Source: Methanoculleus sp. UBA374 (GTDB lineage: Archaea; Halobacteriota; Methanomicrobia; Methanomicrobiales; Methanoculleaceae). Taken from it: 36,915 bases of DNA. Made by a program: the position numbers and the translations under genes. The notes below the pieces were generated by a model that worked only from the letters and a program-made list of their open reading frames with translations, did not search any database and was not told where the DNA came from. This document shows positions 23,397-31,293 of this stretch, in pieces. How positions within the stretch are numbered: position 1 is the stretch's first letter; the number at the start of each line of letters is the position of its first letter. Where the stretch lies: positions 1 through 36,915 of the forward strand of contig DAYL01000007.1 of assembly GCA_002508705.1 (NCBI GenBank), read 5' to 3'.

Positions 23397-23643
23397 AGGA
23401 AAGACCCTAAAACTTTTTGTCTACATTGCGAAAAAGAAACCAAATTTCGCATTTTGCTGAGAGTAGAAACGACTCAAGTAATTAACGTCTGTAGAAGATC
23501 ACGTAATGGCCCTGCGCGCGGGGCAAATCGAGCAGGGAGCTTGGCTCCAGAGCATGGAGTAGTCACCGCGGGGGTCAAGAGCACTACCAAATGGGATGGA
23601 CTCTCCTGCTTCGACTGGGCATCAGACAGGTGCCCCGGCCCCC
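23397..23643. other. Degenerate spacer
   Basis: There is no supported gene between the ABC remnant and the TrmB-type gene. A small hairpin GGAGC-TTG-GCTCC lies near 23546-23558, and near-inverted repeats (CGAGCAGGGAG and CTCTCCTGCTTCG) flank about 70 bases. This could be the remains of a mobile element, but I cannot name one. Confidence 0.35.
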
Positions 23644-24402
23644 TCACTCCTCTTCAAGCCGTTCGACGACCGTCTTCTGCAGATAGCCGATGATCGGCAT
23701 ATTCGAGCCGAACACTGCATACCGCCCGGACCCCCCGGTCATAATGGTAAAGAAGTCCCGGCTGTCGACAAAGATCGCGCACTCATCCATCCGCACGACA
23801 TCATCTGCTGCTTCGTCCGTCACCACCTGAGGTTCCAGGAGATCGCTCACGGTTGCTTTTGCCTCGTAGATCGGAAGGTTGATATCAGCACACTCCTCTC
23901 TCCTCCGCACAACCACGTAGAGATCGATCTTCCGCTCGAGCGGCTTGATGCTCGTATAGTACTTCCGGAGGAACTCCGGGTTATGGCAGAGGATCACCAT
24001 GCTCTTCTTCACCCGCCGGAAGAGCGAGAAGATGTGATTCTCGATCGCCCAGCCGCTCCGGAGGATGATGAACGAATCCGGAGGAAGGCGCGGTTTGACC
24101 GAAAAACGCTTTAATGCCTCGCGAGTCTCGTCAAGAGACTTGATGTAATCGTTTTTGAGCCGATCAAAGACGACATCGATGTCAAGCACGTAGTAAGAGG
24201 CCGGAGACCCCTCTTCAATACCGATGAACCCCCGCCGTGCAAGGTCGTTTAAGATCTCGTAAATCCGCCCCCGGGGGACTCTGCTGATCTCGTGGATGCT
24301 TCGAGCGGTCGCTTTCTGCAGTCCGACAAGCGTGGAGTAGACGTTCGCTTCATACTCGTTCATTCCGAGAGTCCGAAGACCGGCGACTATTTCGGCAGTC
24401 AT
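23644..24402 (-). CDS. TrmB-family transcriptional regulator
   Basis: The 252-residue protein has an N-terminal winged helix of the TrmB type (LGMNEYEANVYSTLVGLQ, then ATARSIHEISRVPRGRIYEILNDLARRGFI, about residues 10-60), a coiled segment near residues 80-100, and a C-terminal effector-like domain with a PLD/TrmB-like pattern (SFIILRSGWAIENHI...). TrmB proteins usually sense sugars, but some regulate energy metabolism. The ligand is unknown. The ATG at 24402 is chosen because it starts the conserved domain and coincides with an operator; upstream in-frame sequence is not protein-like. Autoregulation is likely. No target transporter lies in the same operon. Confidence 0.88.
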   Translation of the reverse strand: MTAEIVAGLRTLGMNEYEANVYSTLVGLQKATARSIHEISRVPRGRIYEILNDLARRGFIGIEEGSPASYYVLDIDVVFDRLKNDYIKSLDETREALKRFSVKPRLPPDSFIILRSGWAIENHIFSLFRRVKKSMVILCHNPEFLRKYYTSIKPLERKIDLYVVVRRREECADINLPIYEAKATVSDLLEPQVVTDEAADDVVRMDECAIFVDSRDFFTIMTGGSGRYAVFGSNMPIIGYLQKTVVERLEEE

Positions 24403-24423
24403 TGCAACTAGGTTTAGTTGCAA
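24402..24423 (-). promoter_or_regulatory. Perfect inverted-repeat operator of the TrmB-type gene
   Basis: TTGCAACTA (24402-24410) and TAGTTGCAA (24415-24423) form a perfect 9-bp inverted repeat with a 4-base spacer. It fills the space between the start codon and a TATA-like ATAAGTTT on the minus strand (24425-24432), whose midpoint is 26.5 bp from the ATG. A bound repressor would block both initiation and the start site of what looks like a leaderless mRNA. Confidence 0.7.
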
Positions 24424-24823
24424 CAAACTTATGGCTTGCGGCGAGAGAGATAGATCAGCGAGCGAGAGACTCTCTCCTCGTGAAAGACCGTCCTCCGGGC
24501 GGCAGCGCCTGATCCAGATACCGAAAACCGGCTCCACGCTGAAAAAGCCGGGACACCGGGCCGGACATTCCCACCTTCGAGGAAGGCTCTGCCGGAAGGA
24601 CGGATAAGTACAGCATGCAACGAGCGATACCACCTGAACCCGATATACCCCGGTATATCACCTTCCAGAATCCGGGAGATTCATCATCAACTGCCCGGGG
24701 ACGTCTCCGGTGGCAACGGCGGCCGACTCAGACGTGGCGGAGTCGCCGCCCGAACCGCGGCCCGTCCCGAACGCTTTCTCTGAAAACAGGGATATTCTAC
24801 CGGGAGCGAACAACAACCCCGCG
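24424..24823. other. Intergenic region with a GATATACC palindrome
   Basis: This 400-bp gap lies upstream of the TrmB-type gene and downstream of the HTH regulator. Apart from the TATA element of the former, it holds a perfect 8-bp inverted repeat, GATATACC and GGTATATC (24642-24649 and 24652-24659), with a CC spacer. Neither adjacent gene starts near it. No gene is supported here. Confidence 0.45.
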
Positions 24824-25519
24824 TCAGTAACCGGCGAGGAGCGTGGAGATGAGCCGCACCTCTGCCTTTCGCAGGTGCTCGATTGCGGTGGCTTTGCTGA
24901 TCCCAAGTTTTTCGGCCAGCTCCTGACCGGAGATCCTGCGGGGGTACTCGTAGTAGCCGTACCGTTTCGCTGCGATCAGCAGGTCTCGCTGCCTCGCGGT
25001 GAGGCGAGAGAGCGGATCGTTCCCGGAGAAGGAGGCCTCTTCGAAGATGACGTTCCGGACCTCTCCGTAGGTGGCCATAAGGTGGAGAACTTTATTCAGG
25101 TTCGCATTATCGCCGATGCAGGTGTAGACGCTCAGGTCCCGGGACTTGCGCATGGGGGCGATCCAGATGACGGCAAGGTCGAACTCACGCATCTTCTGCA
25201 GCAGGAACTTGTCGCAGACGGCAAGCTGTATAAAACAGGTGTAAGTCCTCCCGTTGGCCTTGAGCACCTCGATGGACCCTAAAAGCCCCGGGAACTCGAT
25301 ATCAGCGAAGGTGTATCCTGCTTTCATCGTGATCTCTCCCACCGCCGTCACCTCTCCCCGTTCAAAGTCCATTTTGATCAGCTCGGTGAGGTTTATGGAC
25401 TCGATCTTCTCCGTGAACTGTTCCACCGCCTGGTGAAGCTCCCGGGAATCGGTGGGTATCATCATCAACGGGTCCTTCAACGGGTCCTTCGGGAACACCT
25501 CGACGATCATCTTCCGCAT
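24824..25519 (-). CDS. Bat-type HTH (HTH_10) transcriptional regulator
   Basis: The 231-residue protein ends in an HTH_10 domain of the bacterio-opsin-activator type: LTARQRDLLIAAKRYGYYEYP, then RRISGQELAEKLGISKATAIEHLRKAE (about residues 170-222). The first 165 residues are a soluble domain of unknown ligand with strand-rich stretches such as RTYTCFIQLAVC and DLSVYTCIGDN. The ATG at 25519 lies 29.5 bp from a TATA box (25545-25552), indicating a leaderless mRNA. A 14-bp palindrome sits just upstream of that box. The gene is divergent from the CO-dehydrogenase-like gene and RND exporter, which it may control. Confidence 0.87.
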   Translation of the reverse strand: MRKMIVEVFPKDPLKDPLMMIPTDSRELHQAVEQFTEKIESINLTELIKMDFERGEVTAVGEITMKAGYTFADIEFPGLLGSIEVLKANGRTYTCFIQLAVCDKFLLQKMREFDLAVIWIAPMRKSRDLSVYTCIGDNANLNKVLHLMATYGEVRNVIFEEASFSGNDPLSRLTARQRDLLIAAKRYGYYEYPRRISGQELAEKLGISKATAIEHLRKAEVRLISTLLAGY

Positions 25520-25544
25520 ACTCTGCGTGGGGCGCCGTATCTCA

Positions 25545-25566
25545 TATAAATACCGTACATGTACGG
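25545..25566 (-). promoter_or_regulatory. TATA box with adjacent CCGTACATGTACGG palindrome
   Basis: The minus strand reads CCGTACATGTACGG (25553-25566), a perfect 14-bp palindrome, directly followed by TATTTATA (25545-25552). The palindrome covers the BRE position, so a bound factor would compete with or recruit TFB. It is also about 190 bp from the divergent GTG start at 25757. Confidence 0.6.
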
Positions 25567-25756
25567 GAAAATATTGAATCCCGGAGCTCCCCATTACTGA
25601 TGTATGGGAACGAACAGAAAAAATCGATTGCAGAGACTTCGGGCCCGGGCGCGTTATTCAATGCCGACAGCTCCCGCCCCGGGTTGCAATAGGTTCATAT
25701 TCGGTCCCATCGAGACATTATCTCCATTATATCAGCCACTTACAGCGAGGAGAGAC

Positions 25757-26185
25757 GTGAACAGCACAACTGCCTGCAACACCGGGTCCTGCGGGGGGCC
25801 CGATGGCCCTTCGTGCACTGTCCCGGCGCACAAAGAAACATCCCGCAATGAACCGCCCGTTGAGGAGACCGATCAGGTCTGGATCGAGGCCGGATTCCTC
25901 CCGCCGGCAGGCTACCGGCAGGCCGTAGCCCTGCTCCACCGGCTTGCCATGAATGGGGAACCTGTAGCGCCCCTGCTCTCGCACGCTCTTACGGCGGCGC
26001 CGGAGATACTCAGCGGGCCGGAACACGACCAGAATTACCGGGTCCTCAACCCCGCAAAGCTCCGGCGCACGGCCGAGGAGTTCGGCATCGATCTCACCGA
26101 CAGGAACAATACGGAGATCGCCCGCGCGGTGACACTCGCGATCATCGGTGAGTACGGGGTAAAGAAGCCGGAGGATCATATATGA
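25757..26185 (+). CDS. Small protein resembling a helical segment of CO dehydrogenase
   Basis: The 142-residue product starts at GTG 25757, with GAGGAG five bases upstream. The N-terminus is Cys-rich (Cys at residues 7, 12 and 20), suggesting metal or cluster binding. The rest is helical, and LNPAKLRRTAEEFGIDLT followed by NTEIARAVTLAIIGEYG resembles the helical part of CooS-type anaerobic CO dehydrogenases. The catalytic domains are absent, so it is not an active CODH. Its stop overlaps the exporter start by 4 bp (ATGA), so the two are coupled. The CODH resemblance is from memory and should be treated as weak. A role as sensor or accessory of the exporter is a guess. Confidence 0.6.
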   Translation: MNSTTACNTGSCGGPDGPSCTVPAHKETSRNEPPVEETDQVWIEAGFLPPAGYRQAVALLHRLAMNGEPVAPLLSHALTAAPEILSGPEHDQNYRVLNPAKLRRTAEEFGIDLTDRNNTEIARAVTLAIIGEYGVKKPEDHI

Positions 26186-28446
26186 AAAACCCATACGAAT
26201 GGCTTTCAAACACCATCAATAACCACACCTGGGCCGTCTTTGGGGTCGTCGTGGCCGTCTTCGTCCTGGCGCTCTACGGGCTCACGATGGTCTCGATGGA
26301 GACCGGCGACGATACTTATATCGATAAGACCACCCCGCGCGGCGCGCTCCTCGCCCACTACAAGGATACCTACGGCTCCGACGCGATCATGCTCATCTAC
26401 GAGGCGGACAGCGTCAGGAACCCCGACGTCTTAAGATATATCGATGACCTCCAGGAAGACCTCAGGAACGAACGCTACGTCGCCGGGGTCTCAGGCGTCG
26501 TTGATCTCCTGAAACAGGCGAATGACGGCACTTTGCCGTCGTCCAAAGCAGAGATCGACGGGATCATCGGGCAGGCCCCGCCGGAGCTCGTCGAACGGAT
26601 GCTGCCCTCGGACCTCATGACGATCAGCGTCATCAACCTGGAGCCGGGCGTCTCCACGCAGGTTCAGGAGCAGGTCCTCGGGAATATCGAGACCGTCATC
26701 AGCATATCGGAACCCCCGCCGGGCCTTTCGGTCACGGTATCCGGAAACCCGGCGTTCTCGAAGGAGATGGGCGACGCGATGGGGGCTGAGATGGGCACGC
26801 TGATCCTCGTGGCCATGATCTTCATGACCATCGCGGTGATGCTCCTCTTCTCCCACGTCCGCTACCGTCTCCTCCCCGTCGGCGTCGTGGCCGTCGGGCT
26901 CATCCTGACCTTCGGGATCATGGGTCTCTCAGGTATCCCGGTCAGCATGGTGGTGATCGGGGCGTTCCCGGTACTCATCGGGATCGGGATCGACTACGCG
27001 ATCCAGTTCCAGGCCAGGTTCGACGAGGAGAGCCGGCACTCCCCTCTCCCGGAGGCCGTATGGACCACCATCGTCAAATCGGGCCCGTCGATCCTGATCG
27101 CGATGACGGCGACGGCGCTCGGGTTCATCGCGATGTTCTTCTCCCCGGTGCCGATGGTAGCCGACTTCGGGCAGGTCTGCGCCATAGGAGTAGCCTCCTG
27201 TTATATTGCGGCGCTCATCATCGTCCCGGTCTTTGGAACCCTCACGAACTATCAACCCAAGACAAAGACCGATATATCCAACCCCACTCCCGGATCGAAG
27301 CGGTCGTTCGTTGAGCGGTATGAGCACGCCATCGGGAAGATGGCCTATACCATCGCAAAACACCCGCTCCCCGTTCTCCTGATCTTCGGCGTGGTTGCGG
27401 TAGGCGGTTACTACCTCGACGAGAAAGTCCCCATCAGCGCAGACGAGAAGACCTTCGTTCCCGACGATATGCCTACCCTTCTGAACCTGGAGAAGATCAC
27501 CCGGACGATGGGATCGACGAGCACCATCCCGGTCGTCGTGACCGCGGACAACGTCCGGAGCCCGGAGACGCTCGCCTGGATCGACCGGTTCGGGACGTAT
27601 GAACTCGAGCACAACGACAAGATGACCGGGGTGACGAGTATCGCCACCCTGATCCGGGACTACAACGGGGGAGTCCTGCCCGAAACGAGTGCGGAGATCG
27701 ATGCGGCCCTCGCCCGGGTCCCGGAGGAGACGCTGAAGAGTTACCTCAACGGGAACATGGAGGCGGTGCTCGAGTTTTCGACGGTCTCGATGGAGATGGA
27801 CGCTCAAAAGTCCTTTATCGAGGGGATACAGAGCGACATAGCGTGGAATGATCCTCCCGCCGGCGTGACGGTGAAAATCACCGGCACCTCGGAGATGTTC
27901 GTCGCCCTCATGGACGAGATCGCCGAGTCCAAGACGTTCATGACCATCCTCGGGTTCGCCTTCATCCTCGCCTTCCTGATCCTCGTCTATCGGAGAGTCG
28001 GCGCCGCGTCCCCGCTCATCCCGATCGCCTTCGTCGTAGGCTGGTGCGGGGCGATCATGTACTTCCTCGGCCTCGACTACACACCGCTGACCGCCGTCCT
28101 CGGGTCGATGAGCATCGGCGTGGCCTCGGAATACACCATCGTGATCATGGAGCGGTGCGAGGAGGAACTGGCGAAGGGCATAGGCTACCTCGACGCCATC
28201 CAGCATGCGGTGCAGAAGATCGGGATGGCCATCACGGTATCCGGGGTGGCGACGATCTCCGGGTTTGCGGCGCTCACCGTCTCGACCTTCAACATCATCA
28301 GCAACTTCGGGCTCGTGACGGTCATCACCGTCGGGTTCTCGCTCGTGGGCGCGATCATCGCCCTGCCGGCGGTGCTCTCGATCATGTACCGCCATGCGGG
28401 GAGCACCCGGGCCCCGACCCCGGCGACGACCGGGATCGTGGACTGA
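26182..28446 (+). CDS. RND-superfamily exporter, HAE3/MMPL type
   Basis: The 754-residue membrane protein has the RND layout of two repeats, each with one TM helix, a large extracytoplasmic loop, and five further TM helices. TM1 is at about residues 16-36, the first loop at 40-205, TM2-6 at about 207-365, then TM7 near 395, a second loop to about 590, and TM8-12 to 745. Gly/Asp-rich GIGIDYAIQFQARFDEE and its counterpart SIGVASEYTIVIMERCEEE mark the proton-relay helices. HAE3 archaeal members are thought to export hydrophobic or lipid-like compounds. GGAGG lies seven bases before the ATG, inside the upstream gene. Confidence 0.92.
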   Translation: MKNPYEWLSNTINNHTWAVFGVVVAVFVLALYGLTMVSMETGDDTYIDKTTPRGALLAHYKDTYGSDAIMLIYEADSVRNPDVLRYIDDLQEDLRNERYVAGVSGVVDLLKQANDGTLPSSKAEIDGIIGQAPPELVERMLPSDLMTISVINLEPGVSTQVQEQVLGNIETVISISEPPPGLSVTVSGNPAFSKEMGDAMGAEMGTLILVAMIFMTIAVMLLFSHVRYRLLPVGVVAVGLILTFGIMGLSGIPVSMVVIGAFPVLIGIGIDYAIQFQARFDEESRHSPLPEAVWTTIVKSGPSILIAMTATALGFIAMFFSPVPMVADFGQVCAIGVASCYIAALIIVPVFGTLTNYQPKTKTDISNPTPGSKRSFVERYEHAIGKMAYTIAKHPLPVLLIFGVVAVGGYYLDEKVPISADEKTFVPDDMPTLLNLEKITRTMGSTSTIPVVVTADNVRSPETLAWIDRFGTYELEHNDKMTGVTSIATLIRDYNGGVLPETSAEIDAALARVPEETLKSYLNGNMEAVLEFSTVSMEMDAQKSFIEGIQSDIAWNDPPAGVTVKITGTSEMFVALMDEIAESKTFMTILGFAFILAFLILVYRRVGAASPLIPIAFVVGWCGAIMYFLGLDYTPLTAVLGSMSIGVASEYTIVIMERCEEELAKGIGYLDAIQHAVQKIGMAITVSGVATISGFAALTVSTFNIISNFGLVTVITVGFSLVGAIIALPAVLSIMYRHAGSTRAPTPATTGIVD

Positions 28447-28469
28447 ATTCCGTCCGCATTGCCAAAACA

Positions 28470-28497
28470 GCAGGGGTTCGGCTGCCGGAGCCCCTGC
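28470..28497 (+). terminator. Hairpin after the RND exporter
   Basis: GCAGGGGTTC (28470-28479) pairs with GAGCCCCTGC (28488-28497) in a 10-bp stem with one G-T pair and an 8-base loop. It lies 24 bp after the stop and before the next promoter, so it is a plausible transcript end. Confidence 0.5.
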
Positions 28498-28526
28498 AGT
28501 CCGGGGAAGCGGCAGGCACATTAAAG

Positions 28527-28534
28527 TTTATATA
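28527..28534 (+). promoter_or_regulatory. TATA box of the gene at 28567
   Basis: TTTATATA predicts a transcript start near 28557, about 10 nt before the ATG, just enough for the GTGGTG Shine-Dalgarno-like stretch there. Confidence 0.6.
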
Positions 28535-28566
28535 GTACCTGCCATATCCCTTCCCCGTGGTGTACT

Positions 28567-29265
28567 ATGGCAACTGGAGACCTCACGGCGCAAGCATTGG
28601 CGCCATTTGCGCCGGTTGAAGAACTGGCACGTAATGTTATTCTGTTTCTGCCCAACCTCCTAGCAGCGATCGTCATCCTCATCATCGGCTGGATTCTCGG
28701 GCGTATCCTCGGAAGGGTCGTCGCCGAAGTCCTCGACCGGATCGGGGTAGACGACGCTCTGCGGAAAACATCGATCGGTCAGCAGATTGAACGGTCCACA
28801 ACGAACATAAGCAGGCTCTTCGACCTCATCGTCCGCTGGTTCATCTACCTCATCGCGATCCTCGCGGCAGTCAGCGTTCTCCAGATCCAGGCCCTGTCTG
28901 CGGCAGTCGCGGCCATCGTGGCCTTTATCCCGAACATCGCTGCGTTCATCATCATCCTCGTCGGCGGGTTCATCCTGATCGACTGGCTCATGGACCGCTT
29001 CCAGGACTTTGGAGCGGGACAGGATGTCCAGTTCTTCGGCGCGGTCACAACATTCCTGCGAGTGTTTCTCTACTTCGTCGTCGTCATCCTTGCGCTTCAG
29101 CAGCTCCTGCTCGACCTCTCGATCATCTATGTCTTCGTCGTCCCGCTCGCCTGGGGCGTTGCGCTCGGGATCGGTGCGGCGATAGCCATCATCGTCGGGT
29201 TCGGCCTCCGGGACCGGGCGCCGGAGATGATGAACCAGTTGATGGGCAGGATGAAGAAGGAGTAA
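28567..29265 (+). CDS. Mechanosensitive-channel-like TM-helix protein
   Basis: The 232-residue protein has four to five hydrophobic helices (about residues 25-50, 85-108, 115-140, 160-185 and 195-215). The repeated pattern LIIGWILGRILGRVVAEVLDRIGVDD and its echo are typical of the conserved TM-helix repeat family related to MscS, also called CmpX-like. The cytoplasmic beta domain of true MscS channels is missing, so the protein may be a small channel or a membrane-stress protein. It has its own TATA box and stands alone, convergent with the QueG-like gene, with a strong shared hairpin between them. Confidence 0.85.
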   Translation: MATGDLTAQALAPFAPVEELARNVILFLPNLLAAIVILIIGWILGRILGRVVAEVLDRIGVDDALRKTSIGQQIERSTTNISRLFDLIVRWFIYLIAILAAVSVLQIQALSAAVAAIVAFIPNIAAFIIILVGGFILIDWLMDRFQDFGAGQDVQFFGAVTTFLRVFLYFVVVILALQQLLLDLSIIYVFVVPLAWGVALGIGAAIAIIVGFGLRDRAPEMMNQLMGRMKKE

Positions 29266-29293
29266 CCCTTTTTTTCGGTCGGCGGGATTTCCA

Positions 29294-29324
29294 GGCCCGG
29301 GGTTTCCGGAGTAAAACCCGGGCC
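29294..29324. terminator. Bidirectional hairpin between convergent genes
   Basis: GGCCCGGGGTTT (29294-29305) and AAAACCCGGGCC (29313-29324) form a GC-rich stem of about 12 bp with one mismatch and a 7-base loop. A T run (29269-29276) lies just after the plus-strand gene. It sits 15 bp from the end of the minus-strand gene and can serve both directions. Confidence 0.55.
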
Positions 29325-29339
29325 GGCCCGCAAAGGAAG

Positions 29340-30134
29340 TCAAAGCCCGCCGAATTTCTGTACGTGCTCCCGGGCCCGGCGGCGCCGGTCTCTCTCACCG
29401 GGAGAGGCGGCCGTCCGGCCGTAGTGCCGTCGATCCTCTCCCACCGGGCAGACCCCGATGCAGATGCCGCAGGGGGAGACGTGGCGCCGGGCGAGCCGGG
29501 CGCTGTTGTCGGTGCAGGCCGCTTTATCGGTGAGGCCTTCGGGATAGTCCCGCTCATCGAGCGCGCCCGCCGGGCAGGCGCGGACACACCGCATGCACCG
29601 GGTGCAGAGGTCCTCCGGGAAGAGGGGATCGGCCGGAAGGACCGCGGCGGTAAGGACCGACCCGAACCGGACCCGGGGACCGTACTCCGGCGTCAGGAGG
29701 GTGTTGTTCACGCCGAAGGTCCCGAGCCCCGCGAGGAGAGCCGCATGGCGGTGCGAGAAGAAGGCGACCGGGTTCTTCTGGAGCACCTCAATGCTCTCGT
29801 AGCCGTCCCGGGGGACGAAGACCGAGGGATGGCCCTCGTCATTGAGGAAGGACGCGAGCCGGTAGGTGTACTGGTCGAGGAGGGTGTTGACGGTCTTATA
29901 CAGTTCGTGGTAGTAGTTCGAGGGGGAGGTCTCGAGCACCGGGAGGTGGACGGGAAGACCGATGACGATCACCGACCGCGCTTCCGGGAAGATCGACTGC
30001 GGGTAGAACTCCTCCGGCATCCAGGGCAAAAAAGGCGGGCTCTCCCACCGGTCCGTGCTCGCGACCCCGACGAGCGGGATCTCCATCCTCCGGCACCGGC
30101 GAAGGACGGCTGCCTTCAGGTCGTCGTTCATCAT
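29340..30134 (-). CDS. QueG-like iron-sulfur reductase
   Basis: The 264-residue protein resembles epoxyqueuosine reductase QueG and relatives. An N-terminal domain contains ARSVIVIGLPV and a central DGYESIEVLQKNPVAFFSHRHAA with LAGLGTFGVNNTLLTPEYG. The ferredoxin-like C-terminal part has CTRCMRCVRACP (about residue 190) and CGICIGVCPVGED (about residue 230), enough for two [4Fe-4S] clusters. True QueG needs a corrinoid; archaeal homologues are often of unknown role, since archaea make archaeosine rather than queuosine. I therefore keep the call general. The start is ATG 30134; another ATG follows directly. It is a single gene downstream of the ABC pair on the same strand. Confidence 0.8.
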   Translation of the reverse strand: MMNDDLKAAVLRRCRRMEIPLVGVASTDRWESPPFLPWMPEEFYPQSIFPEARSVIVIGLPVHLPVLETSPSNYYHELYKTVNTLLDQYTYRLASFLNDEGHPSVFVPRDGYESIEVLQKNPVAFFSHRHAALLAGLGTFGVNNTLLTPEYGPRVRFGSVLTAAVLPADPLFPEDLCTRCMRCVRACPAGALDERDYPEGLTDKAACTDNSARLARRHVSPCGICIGVCPVGEDRRHYGRTAASPGERDRRRRAREHVQKFGGL

Positions 30135-30198
30135 AACGGATCTTTCTAGGTGCGACCAGAAAAAAGTTCGGGGGTATACCGGAGAGTCCTCGCCCGTC

Positions 30199-31290
30199 TT
30201 ACCTGATGTCCAGGCGCATGAAGCGTGAATACGCAAGTCCGAAGAAGACCGCGGGGAACGCGATCAGAGCAAGGACATTCATGCCCACCCCGGCAACCCC
30301 GGATGCCGGGTCCACCGAGCCCGCATCGCCGATCAGGACGCTGCCGCCGCCGTTCTGCATTACGGTGGTCACGGTCATACTCGCGGAGACCCGGCCGAAG
30401 ATGCCGAGGATCGCCTCGTAGTTCAGCGAAGGAGAAAGGAGGCTCAGGAGATCGTTCACGGCGCCCCGCCGCTCCTCGTACTCGCGGCGGGCCTCCCGAA
30501 ACTGCTGCCACTCCGCGCTCTCCGTATCGATGGCGCGGACCGCCACCTCCATTTTCTCATCTCCGGTAGATTGTATATCGGGGAGGTAGGCCGACGTGGG
30601 TAACTCCGGGGGTTCGCCGATAACGGTCTCCATCACCGCATCGTTCGTGGCAACCGGCACAAGCATCGTGAAGGCGACAAAGACGATGAGGCTGTAGATC
30701 AGTGCGGTCCCGCTGTTTTTGGCGACGGTCGACATCAGGAGGGCGACACTGAAGTAGGTCAGGATCATGAGGGCCGTAACCGCTCCGAAGACCAGAATGA
30801 GCGAAAATTCCGTTGGATCCGGGACGATCCCGAAGATAAGGAGAGCAGCGAAGGCGACCGCAAGCACGGCGCCGAGCGGAAGGAGAAGGGCGGCGGCGCT
30901 CCCGAGAGCCTTTCCGTTGATCACCTCGTCCCGGTAGATCGGATGCGAGAGAAGCTGCTTCAACGATTTACTCTCTTTCTCCTTCGTGATCAGGTCGAAA
31001 CCGAGGGCAATGCCCAGGATGGCGCCGAGAACACTCATCTGGGCCCCGATGGAGACGAAGATCGAGAGTATCGAGGGCCTCTCCGACATGAAGCCCGGCC
31101 CCTCTTCAGATCCGGCCACGCTCAGTCTCTCATTGTACTCGTCCAGGTCCTCCCGATAATCGCTGAGGCCCCCGATAAGCCCGACCGTGCAGATGAGGAC
31201 CAGGATCCCGGCGATCAGGAGGAAATTTTTACTGCAGAGATGATCGGTGAACTCCTTTGCGGCGATCGGGATCAGCCCGCAGGATTTCAT
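30199..31290 (-). CDS. ABC-2 type transporter permease
   Basis: The 363-residue membrane protein begins with a short cytoplasmic stretch (IPIAAKEFTDHL) and a first TM helix at about residues 23-45. An extracytoplasmic loop follows, then a cluster of helices from about residue 80 to 230, another large loop (about 235-320), and a last helix near 335-355. LITKEKESKSLKQLLSHPI is the hallmark of the ABC-2/NatB-like permeases involved in export or resistance. It follows its ATPase by 3 bp, so both are co-translated. The substrate is unknown. The long second loop is a possible interaction domain. Confidence 0.9.
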   Translation of the reverse strand: MKSCGLIPIAAKEFTDHLCSKNFLLIAGILVLICTVGLIGGLSDYREDLDEYNERLSVAGSEEGPGFMSERPSILSIFVSIGAQMSVLGAILGIALGFDLITKEKESKSLKQLLSHPIYRDEVINGKALGSAAALLLPLGAVLAVAFAALLIFGIVPDPTEFSLILVFGAVTALMILTYFSVALLMSTVAKNSGTALIYSLIVFVAFTMLVPVATNDAVMETVIGEPPELPTSAYLPDIQSTGDEKMEVAVRAIDTESAEWQQFREARREYEERRGAVNDLLSLLSPSLNYEAILGIFGRVSASMTVTTVMQNGGGSVLIGDAGSVDPASGVAGVGMNVLALIAFPAVFFGLAYSRFMRLDIR

Positions 31291-31293
31291 GCT

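Noticed and set aside
23454..23693. A 79-codon plus-strand frame that might be a mobile-element protein fragment
   Set aside because: I could not match it to any transposase or intron protein, and it overlaps the 3' end of the TrmB-type gene.
26929..28521. A 530-codon open frame antisense to the RND exporter
   Set aside because: It has the typical shadow composition (R, D, G, H, E rich), no recognisable domain, and overlaps a secure gene entirely.
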